NCBI GenBank assembly: GCA_947628345.1
Contig: CANQZM010000007.1
Span: 1 to 46,644 of the forward strand
Direction: 5' to 3'
From: an uncultured Bacilli bacterium
GTDB taxonomy: Bacteria > Bacillota_I > Bacilli_A > RF39 > UBA660
Length of the DNA: 46,644 nt
The notes under the pieces are model-generated. The model ran no database searches, was not told where the DNA came from, and saw nothing but the letters and a program-made list of their open reading frames with translations. The translations under genes and the position numbers were made by a program. Positions within the stretch are counted from its first letter, which is position 1, and the number at the start of each line of letters is the position of its first letter. This document shows, one piece after another, positions 12,811 through 20,523 of this stretch.

Positions 12811-13090
12811 GAGAACAACTTCCTTTATCTTGTAATCTTTTTAATTGATTATTAATAGAAATTATTAATAAATTAACTTCATTTTCTAATCTCTTATAAT
12901 TTTTTATCTCATCATAACTATAAATATTCATTCGTAAATTTTTATCATAAGTATTATTATATTCTTTTATTTTTGAAATTAATTTTTCATTACTGTTTAT
13001 TTTTTCTTTAGCTATATCTAATTCTTTAAATAAATCTAATTTATCTAATTCTATTTTTAAGTCTTCTATTTTTTCTAAAAGTTCAATCAT
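12797..13090 (-). CDS. ylbF: YlbF-family protein (start probably the ATG at 13090)
   Basis: Small helical protein directly upstream of rsmD, as ylbF lies near ylbH/rsmD in Bacillus; sequence pattern plus synteny. Confidence 0.6.
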   Translation of the reverse strand: MIELLEKIEDLKIELDKLDLFKELDIAKEKINSNEKLISKIKEYNNTYDKNLRMNIYSYDEIKNYKRLENEVNLLIISINNQLKRLQDKGSCSHENS

Positions 13091-13167
13091 ATTCACCACT
13101 TCTAACTAATTTTTATTATAATGAAATTATATAATAAGTAAAATATTAAAACAAGCTATTACTAAAA

Positions 13168-13193
13168 AATACATGAATCTTAATTCATGCATT
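13168..13193 (-). terminator. Terminator hairpin at the end of the ylbE-like gene
   Basis: Plus AATACATGAAT-ctta-ATTCATGCATT; minus-strand exit is TTTTTT. Confidence 0.7.
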
Positions 13194-13414
13194 TATTTTA
13201 ATATATCCATAAAACTTCTAATTAAACTCATGCTATTATTTAATTTTTCTAAACGATTTTCTGTAGTTAATTTATATTGTTGTTTCATAGCTAATTCTAA
13301 TTCTTTAATACTATTGGGATTTCTATTCAAAGCTTTATACCAAGATGAATTTTCTCTCAGAAAGCGATATATATTTGGATTACTTCTTATTATCATTTGA
13401 GTTTTAATATTCAT
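13193..13414 (-). CDS. ylbE: YlbE-like protein
   Basis: IIRSNPNIYRFLRENSSWYKALNRNP resembles the Bacillus YlbE family; correct synteny; start codon overlaps the upstream stop. Confidence 0.75.
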   Translation of the reverse strand: MNIKTQMIIRSNPNIYRFLRENSSWYKALNRNPNSIKELELAMKQQYKLTTENRLEKLNNSMSLIRSFMDILK

Positions 13415-13770
13415 TAGTCATCAAAATAGCGATACATTGGTCTTGGTTCATAATTTGAGTTATTATTTTTAGAACCAATTCCAATATCTTGAAGTAATCC
13501 AATTGTTTTTTGTAAATTATTTACCCCTTTTTGAACCGAATCTAAATCAATATTTTTAATCATATTAATTAATTCTCCAAATGAAGTTTCTGTTGACTTA
13601 GCAGGAACAGTTATCTTATTTTTAGTAATATACTTATCCCAAACATTACTATCTTCACCATACATTTCATATAATTCATATAATTTTTGCCAACTTGTTT
13701 TATTATCCATTACACTATTACCTAATTCAGGATAATTTCTAACAAATTTTTTAAATAGTTCTTTAGACAT
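13414..13770 (-). CDS. ylbD: YlbD-like (spore coat-associated family) protein
   Basis: ELFKKFVRNYPELGNSVMDNKTSWQKLYELYEMYGEDSNVWDKY resembles YlbD; adjacent to ylbE-ylbF-rsmD. Confidence 0.7.
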   Translation of the reverse strand: MSKELFKKFVRNYPELGNSVMDNKTSWQKLYELYEMYGEDSNVWDKYITKNKITVPAKSTETSFGELINMIKNIDLDSVQKGVNNLQKTIGLLQDIGIGSKNNNSNYEPRPMYRYFDD

Positions 13771-13826
13771 ATAACCACCTATTAATATATATGAATTAGT
13801 TTTTTTAGTGATTACTATTTTTATAA

Positions 13827-16370
13827 TTAATCTAAGAAATCATCAATAGTCATTAACCTGTCATCAATTTCTTGTAGGCTTATTTGTTCCTTTTTTGATA
13901 CTCTAGAACTAACTTCTTCTGTTGATTCTAAATTTTCCTTAAAATCCATTTTGGTTTCCAATGTTTTTACAATAAAGGCATCTTTAACTTCTTTTTTTAC
14001 TAACTGACTACCAGTAGAATATCTATCCATAATTGGCAACTCAGTTGCTTTAATTTCAATAATTTCTGAGGAAGTAGATATACCTAAATGGTTTTTTACA
14101 TCTACTATAAAAGACTTTAATATTAAATATGGATTAGTTTTAACTTCTCTTAACAGTAACAAGCCTCTATTAGCTCTAGTTGCGATTGGAAATTCATTTA
14201 ATCTTATTCTTTTACCTGTACCTTTATCAGTTATAACTGAGATAAATTCTTCTTTTTGATAATCAAAATTATTAACACTAACCACATAATCATTTTTTAA
14301 TTTAATAGATTTAACGCCACTAGCTTTTACTCCAACAACTGGAATTTCACTAGTTTTAAAACTTAATCCATAACCACTATTAGTGGTAACAAAGATACAA
14401 TTCTTTTCCTCTAAAAAGGCATCAACTACTAAATCATCATCCTTCAATTTCATACAAGATGCTGGTTTCGAATATCTAGTAAGTTTAAAGTCACTAACTT
14501 TACTACGCTTAATCATACCGTTTTTAGTAGCTATAACAATTAAATTGTCATTAAATTCATATATTGGAATAGCAGAAACTACTTTTTCATCTTGATTTAG
14601 AGCAATTAAATTAGAAATATGTTTACCCATATCTTTCCATTTTATATCAAAAATAGTATGAACTGGAATATATAAATAATTACCACTAGTTGTAAAAACT
14701 AATAAAGTATCCAAAGTAGACATTTCATACTGACCAATAATATAATCGTTTTCCTTTAAAGTAGGAACATCACCATTACTAGCTTGATAGCTTCTAAAAC
14801 TAGTTCTTTTAATATAACCATCTTTTGTGATTGCCACTATTACATCTTCTTTAGCTATCATTTCTGTAGTATCAATTTTTATTTCTGTGATATCTTCTTT
14901 AATATCTGTAATACGTGGTGTTGGATAATTTTTCTTAATATCTCTTAATTCTTTTTTCATAACATTTTTTAAAACATTAGAATCACCTAAAATAGAAGTT
15001 AACCCTTCAATAATTTTTTGTAATTTCATCATTTCTTCTTGAAGTTCTACTACATCAGTATTAGTTAGGCGATATAATTGTAACATAACAATAGCCTCAG
15101 CTTGACGTTCTGAAAAAGCAAATTCTTTAACTAAATTATCCTTGGCATCTGATTTGTTTTTACTTGCTCTAATTACCTTAATAACTTCATCTAAAATAGA
15201 AATACATTTAATTAATCCTTCAACTATGTGTAATCTAGCTTCAGCATGATTTAAATCAAATTGAGTTCTTCTAGTTACTACTTCTTTTTGATGAGCAATA
15301 AAAGCATCTAGAGCTTGAGCTAAACCAAGTAATTTAGGTCTTTTATTAACAATTGATACCATATTAAAATTATAACTTATTTGCATATCAGTATTTTTAA
15401 GTAAATAATTTAAGACTAATTCTTTGTTGGTTCCTTTTTTTAAGTCAATAACAATACGCACATCAGCAGCTGATTCATCTCTTACTTCAACAATACCATC
15501 AATTTTTCTATCAATTCTAATGTCATCAATTTTCTTAACCATTTGAGTTTTATTAGCTTCAAAAGGAATTTCGGTAATAACTATTGCATTTTTACCTTTT
15601 TCTTCTTCAAAATGATAACGACTCCTAATTACAATTCGACCACGACCGGTTTTATATGCTTGTTCGATTCCACTAAGTCCTTCAACAATACCTCCTGTTG
15701 GAAAGTCAGGTCCCTTAACATATTTCATTAAACTATCTAGACTACAATTAGGATTATCAATACGATAGACAGTAGCATCAATAATTTCTTCCAAATTATG
15801 AGGTGGAATATTAGTAGCATATCCTGCTGAAATTCCTTGGGCTCCATAAACTAATAAAGCAGGGAATCTTGCTGGTAGAACAGTTGGTTCTTCAGTTGTA
15901 TCATCAAAGTTAGGGGCAAACTCAACTGTGTCTTTTTCAATATCTCTAACCATTTCATTACTTATTTTTGAAAGTCTAGCTTCAGTATAACGATAAGCAG
16001 CTGGACTGTCTCCATCAATTGAGCCATTATTACCATGCATATCAATATATGGATTTCTAGTTTTCCAAGGTTGACTCATCCTAACCATCGCATCATAAAT
16101 GGATGTATCTCCATGTGGATGATAATTACCGATAACATCACCAACTGTTTTGGCACTTTTTCGGTATGCTCTGTCATACGTATTTTTTTCTTTATGCATT
16201 GAATATAAAATACGACGTTGAACTGGTTTTAGACCATCCCTTGCATCTGGTATTGCACGATCTTGAATAATATATTTAGAGTAACTACCAAAACGTTCAC
16301 CCATTATATCTTCTAAAGTATAGTCAAATATTTTTTCAATAACTTCTTGTACTTCTTTTTTCTTAGCCAT
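13827..16370 (-). CDS. parC: DNA topoisomerase IV subunit A
   Basis: GMKPVQRRILY-type motif (GLKPVQRRILYSM), YHPHGDTSIYDAMVRM, AAYRYTEARLS catalytic Tyr; AGGTGA RBS before the ATG at 16370 (listed ORF starts at a GTG at 16379). Confidence 0.93.
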   Translation of the reverse strand: MAKKKEVQEVIEKIFDYTLEDIMGERFGSYSKYIIQDRAIPDARDGLKPVQRRILYSMHKEKNTYDRAYRKSAKTVGDVIGNYHPHGDTSIYDAMVRMSQPWKTRNPYIDMHGNNGSIDGDSPAAYRYTEARLSKISNEMVRDIEKDTVEFAPNFDDTTEEPTVLPARFPALLVYGAQGISAGYATNIPPHNLEEIIDATVYRIDNPNCSLDSLMKYVKGPDFPTGGIVEGLSGIEQAYKTGRGRIVIRSRYHFEEEKGKNAIVITEIPFEANKTQMVKKIDDIRIDRKIDGIVEVRDESAADVRIVIDLKKGTNKELVLNYLLKNTDMQISYNFNMVSIVNKRPKLLGLAQALDAFIAHQKEVVTRRTQFDLNHAEARLHIVEGLIKCISILDEVIKVIRASKNKSDAKDNLVKEFAFSERQAEAIVMLQLYRLTNTDVVELQEEMMKLQKIIEGLTSILGDSNVLKNVMKKELRDIKKNYPTPRITDIKEDITEIKIDTTEMIAKEDVIVAITKDGYIKRTSFRSYQASNGDVPTLKENDYIIGQYEMSTLDTLLVFTTSGNYLYIPVHTIFDIKWKDMGKHISNLIALNQDEKVVSAIPIYEFNDNLIVIATKNGMIKRSKVSDFKLTRYSKPASCMKLKDDDLVVDAFLEEKNCIFVTTNSGYGLSFKTSEIPVVGVKASGVKSIKLKNDYVVSVNNFDYQKEEFISVITDKGTGKRIRLNEFPIATRANRGLLLLREVKTNPYLILKSFIVDVKNHLGISTSSEIIEIKATELPIMDRYSTGSQLVKKEVKDAFIVKTLETKMDFKENLESTEEVSSRVSKKEQISLQEIDDRLMTIDDFLD

Positions 16371-16390
16371 TTCTATCACCTAATTCTAGT

Positions 16391-18259
16391 TTATATTTTA
16401 TTTTTTCTTGGAGTTAACCTTTCTTCAATTTCTCTTTTTATTTTATCATATTTATTACAATTTTTTAATGGTTCTGCATCTAATAATGAATTAAAGTAAG
16501 CATCCCACTTTATATATTTAAGATTATTTAAACCTTGGGCATCTTTTAATGAATTAAAGTAAGCATCTAAACCTATGTGTTCAAGACTTTCTAAACCTTC
16601 AGCATCTTCTAATAAATCAAAGTGAGCACTATCACCAATATATTTAAGATTATTTAAAACTTGAGAATCTTTTAATGATTCAAAGTCAGCATCTCCACCT
16701 ATATATTCAAGATTATTTAAGCCTTGGGCAACTTTTAATGAATCAAAGGCAACATTTCCACCTATATATTTAAGTTTATTTAAGCCTTGAGCATCTTCTA
16801 ATGAATTAAAGTAAGCATTTCTACCTATATATTCAAGATTATTTAAACCTTGGGCAGTTTTTAATGATCTAAAGTTAACATATCCACAAATATATTTAAG
16901 ATTATTTAAGCCTTGGGCATCTTTTAAATAAGAAAAGTGAGCATCACCTATTATAGCTTTTAAATGTTTAAATAGTTTTGGTACTGTTTCTTCATAACAT
17001 ATGATATTTGATGCATAAACTACGATATCATCAGTATCAAAGTCTATCTTTCTTGTTCCTACTTGATCTTTCCTACAGTCAAATATTATACTTAAATCCT
17101 CTTTGATATATCTTTTTGATTTAATCTCTTCTATTCTAGGATCTTCTTCATATCCGAATCCTTCTATTTCTGATTCTATTTCATATAAAAATTTTAATTC
17201 TTCTTTTGTTAATTCTTTATTTTCTTTTACTTTTTTATCTAGTTCTGTTAGTTTTTTCATATCTTGTACTTTTTTTTGATATTTTTCTTTATCTTGAAAT
17301 TCGTCTAGTTTTTTATCTGCGATTTCTGTCATCTCTTCTTCTAGATTTTGATTTTTACTTACTCCTCTTACTTCTCCTATTTCTTCTTTGCCATTCATTC
17401 TTATCGCAATTCTTGGATTTGTATATTCTCCTTCGTTATCTTTGGTATAGTAGATATAAAAGTCTCCCATATCTAATTGTGTCTTTGCTGTTTCATATCC
17501 TGCTGTACACCATCCTGTATTTTTTCCTTGAAGACTATCACATAACTTCTTAGAGTCACTTCCTTGTTCATATTTGATCCATATTCCTTCTGTTTCTTTA
17601 TCTTGACTCTTATAATTTTGTTTGGTTAAAAAATAAATATATAACTTTTGAAAACTTTCTCTTGCACTTAATATTTCTTGTTGTTCTTCTGTTATTTCAT
17701 TTTTTCCTATTTCACTTTTTATTACATCATATATTTGAGCTAATATCTCTCTATTTAATTCTAAATATGGTTCTACTGTAGTTTTGCCTCTTCTTGTAAA
17801 TTTCATTTTTTCTTTATCAAATTTTCCTAATTTGATCATTCCTTTAAAAGCATAGTTTTTAAACCACATTGGATACATTGCATCATCACTTGTTAAATAG
17901 GTTATCCATTCTTTTAATGATTGTTTTTGATCTTTTTGAACTACTTTTAATAGTTCTTCTTTCATTTTGTTGTCTATTTCTATATTTCCATATCCTTGTT
18001 CTTTATATATTTCTTTTTGTAAATTGATATAAGAAGAAGGTAGCTCTTTTATTACATATTTATCATAATAAATATTTAGTAACATTTCTAATCTATGAGG
18101 ATTATCTTTAACTTCTTCATGGACTTTTTCTAATCTATCTAAATATTTACTTATTTTTTCTTCTGGGGTATCACTTTTTAAAGCTTTATGATTTACAATA
18201 TAGTCCATATGCATATCATTATATAACTTATTTAAAAATTCTTCTCCTGTTTTATACAT
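16391..18259 (-). CDS. Repeat-protein paralog A: conserved GWCTAG-core N-terminus plus 7 x 21-aa repeats
   Basis: 622 aa; N-terminal ~390 aa near-identical to paralogs B and C; C-terminal GLNNLKYIGGDAYFNSLKDAQ-type repeats and conserved PLKNCNKYD tail. Confidence 0.9.
   Translation of the reverse strand: MYKTGEEFLNKLYNDMHMDYIVNHKALKSDTPEEKISKYLDRLEKVHEEVKDNPHRLEMLLNIYYDKYVIKELPSSYINLQKEIYKEQGYGNIEIDNKMKEELLKVVQKDQKQSLKEWITYLTSDDAMYPMWFKNYAFKGMIKLGKFDKEKMKFTRRGKTTVEPYLELNREILAQIYDVIKSEIGKNEITEEQQEILSARESFQKLYIYFLTKQNYKSQDKETEGIWIKYEQGSDSKKLCDSLQGKNTGWCTAGYETAKTQLDMGDFYIYYTKDNEGEYTNPRIAIRMNGKEEIGEVRGVSKNQNLEEEMTEIADKKLDEFQDKEKYQKKVQDMKKLTELDKKVKENKELTKEELKFLYEIESEIEGFGYEEDPRIEEIKSKRYIKEDLSIIFDCRKDQVGTRKIDFDTDDIVVYASNIICYEETVPKLFKHLKAIIGDAHFSYLKDAQGLNNLKYICGYVNFRSLKTAQGLNNLEYIGRNAYFNSLEDAQGLNKLKYIGGNVAFDSLKVAQGLNNLEYIGGDADFESLKDSQVLNNLKYIGDSAHFDLLEDAEGLESLEHIGLDAYFNSLKDAQGLNNLKYIKWDAYFNSLLDAEPLKNCNKYDKIKREIEERLTPRKNKI
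16472..16966 (-). repeat. 63-bp coding tandem repeats in paralog A (7 full units plus N-cap)
   Basis: Units GLNNLKYICGYVNFRSLKTAQ ... GLNNLKYIKWDAYFNSLLDAE counted directly from the translation. Confidence 0.92.
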
Positions 18260-18302
18260 ATTATCCTCATCTCCTAATTTTTAGAAATATTTATTATCAA
18301 AC

Positions 18303-20480
18303 CTATTTACTTCTTTTTGAAGTTAACCTTTTTTCAATTTCTTTTTTTATTTCATCATATTTATTACAATTCTTTAATGGTTCTGCATTTAATAATGATT
18401 TAAAGTAATACCCACCTATATATTTTAGATTATTTAAGCCTCGAGCATCTTTTAATGATTCAAAGTCAGCAGTTCCTCCTATACATTCAATATTATTTAA
18501 ACCTTGAGAATCTTTTAATGATTCAAAGTCAGCATTCAAACCCACATATTTAAGATTATTTAAGCCTTCAGTATCTTCTAATGATTCAAAATAAGCATCC
18601 CCAAATATATATTCAAGTTTATTTAAGCCTTGGGCATTTTTTAATTTTTCAAAGTTAGCATAATCACCTATATATTTAAGATTATTTAAGCCTTCAGCTA
18701 TTTTTAATGAATGAAAGTTAGCCTTTCCGCCTATATATTTAAGATTATTTAAACCTTGAGCATCTTTTAATGAATTAAAGTAAGCATCATCTTTAATATT
18801 TTCAAGTCTTTCTAAACCTTCAGCATTTTTTAATAATGGAAAGTTAGCAAATCCACCTATATATTCAAGTTTATTTAAACCTTGGGCAGTTTTTAATGAT
18901 TTAAAATAAGCATTCCACCCTATATATTTAAGATTATTTAAACCTTGAGCATCTTTTAACGAATTAAAGAAAGCATCTCCGCCTATATATTGAAGACTAT
19001 TTAATCCTCGAGCATCTTTTAATGAATTAAAGCGAACACTTAGACCTATATATTCCAAACTTTCTAAACCTTTCGCATCTTCTAATGATTCAAAAACAGC
19101 AAGATAACCAATATATTTTAGATTATTTAAGCCTCGAGCATCTTTTAATAAATGAAAGTCAGCATTGCCTATTATAGCTTTTAAATGTTTAAATTGGTTT
19201 GGTACTTTTTCTTCATAGCATACGATACCCAATGCATAAACTACTATATCATTAGTATTAAAGTCTTCTATTCTTGTTCCTACTTGATCTTTCCTACAGT
19301 CAAATATTATACTTAAATCTTCTTTGATATCTCTTTTTGATTTAATCTCTTCTATTCTAGGATCTTCTTCATATCCAAATCCTTGTATCTTTGATCCTAT
19401 TTCATATAAAAATTTTAATTCATTCTTATTTAATTCTTTATTTTCTTTTACTTTCTTATCTATTTTAGTTAGTAATTTCATATCATGTACTTTTTTTTGA
19501 TATTTTTCTTTATCTTTAAATTCATCTAGTTTTTTATCTGCGATTTCTGTCATCTCTTCTTCTAGATTTTGATTTTTACTTACTCCCCTTACTTCTCCTA
19601 TTTCTTCTTTGCCATTCATTCTTATCGCAATTCTTGGATTTGTATATTTTCCTTCTTCATCTTTGGTATAATAAATATAAAAGTCTCCTATATCTAATTG
19701 TGTCTTTGCTGTTTCATATCCTGCTGTACACCATCCTGTACTTTTTCCTTGCAAGCTATCACATAATTTCTTAGAATCACTTCCTTGTTCATATTTTATC
19801 CATATTCCGTCTGTTTCTTTATCTTGACTTTTATAGTTTTGTTTTGTTAAAAAATAAATATATAACTTTTGAAAACTTTCTCCTGCACTTAATATTTCTT
19901 GTTGTTCTTCTGTTATTTCATTTTTTCCTATTTCACTTTTTATTACATCATATATTTGAGCTAATATCTCTCTATTTAATTCTAAATATGGTTCTACTGT
20001 AGTTTTGCCTCTTCTTGTAAATTTCATTTTTTCTTTATCAAATTTTCCTAATTTGATCATTCCTTTAAAAGCATAGTTTTTAAACCACATTGGATACATT
20101 GCATCATCACTTGTTAAATAGGTTATCCATTCTTTTAATGATTGTTTTTGATCTTTTTGAACTACTTTTAATAGTTCTTCTTTCATTTTGTTGTCTATTT
20201 CTATATTTCCATATCCTTGTTCTTTATATATTTCTTTTTGTAAATTGATATAAGAAGAAGGTAGCTCTTTTATTACATATTTATCATAATAAATATTTAG
20301 TAACATTTCTAATCTATGAGGATTATCTTTAACTTCTTCATGGACTTTTTCTAATCTATCTAAATATTTACTTATTTTTTCTTCTGGGGTATCACTTTTT
20401 AAAGCTTTATGATTTACAATATAGTCCATATGCATATCACTATATAACTTATTTAAAAACTCTTCTCCTGTTTTATACAT
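18303..20480 (-). CDS. Repeat-protein paralog B: conserved GWCTAG-core N-terminus plus 12 x 21-aa repeats
   Basis: 725 aa; same architecture; 43-bp intergenic to paralog A with AGGAGATGAGG RBS. Confidence 0.9.
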   Translation of the reverse strand: MYKTGEEFLNKLYSDMHMDYIVNHKALKSDTPEEKISKYLDRLEKVHEEVKDNPHRLEMLLNIYYDKYVIKELPSSYINLQKEIYKEQGYGNIEIDNKMKEELLKVVQKDQKQSLKEWITYLTSDDAMYPMWFKNYAFKGMIKLGKFDKEKMKFTRRGKTTVEPYLELNREILAQIYDVIKSEIGKNEITEEQQEILSAGESFQKLYIYFLTKQNYKSQDKETDGIWIKYEQGSDSKKLCDSLQGKSTGWCTAGYETAKTQLDIGDFYIYYTKDEEGKYTNPRIAIRMNGKEEIGEVRGVSKNQNLEEEMTEIADKKLDEFKDKEKYQKKVHDMKLLTKIDKKVKENKELNKNELKFLYEIGSKIQGFGYEEDPRIEEIKSKRDIKEDLSIIFDCRKDQVGTRIEDFNTNDIVVYALGIVCYEEKVPNQFKHLKAIIGNADFHLLKDARGLNNLKYIGYLAVFESLEDAKGLESLEYIGLSVRFNSLKDARGLNSLQYIGGDAFFNSLKDAQGLNNLKYIGWNAYFKSLKTAQGLNKLEYIGGFANFPLLKNAEGLERLENIKDDAYFNSLKDAQGLNNLKYIGGKANFHSLKIAEGLNNLKYIGDYANFEKLKNAQGLNKLEYIFGDAYFESLEDTEGLNNLKYVGLNADFESLKDSQGLNNIECIGGTADFESLKDARGLNNLKYIGGYYFKSLLNAEPLKNCNKYDEIKKEIEKRLTSKRSK
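18381..19187 (-). repeat. 63-bp coding tandem repeats in paralog B (12 units, the last one codon shorter, plus N-cap)
   Basis: Units GLNNLKYIGYLAVFESLEDAK ... GLNNLKYIGGYYFKSLLNAE counted from the translation. Confidence 0.92.
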
Positions 20481-20523
20481 ATTATCCTCATCTCCTAACT
20501 TTTATAAATATTTATTATCAAAT

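Noticed and set aside
17206-17553. Plus-strand ORF of 115 aa inside paralog A (and the similar 21525-21764 in paralog C)
   Set aside because: Antisense shadow of the conserved N-terminal coding sequence; Leu/Phe/Tyr-rich low-complexity translation typical of reverse-strand reading of Lys/Glu-rich genes.
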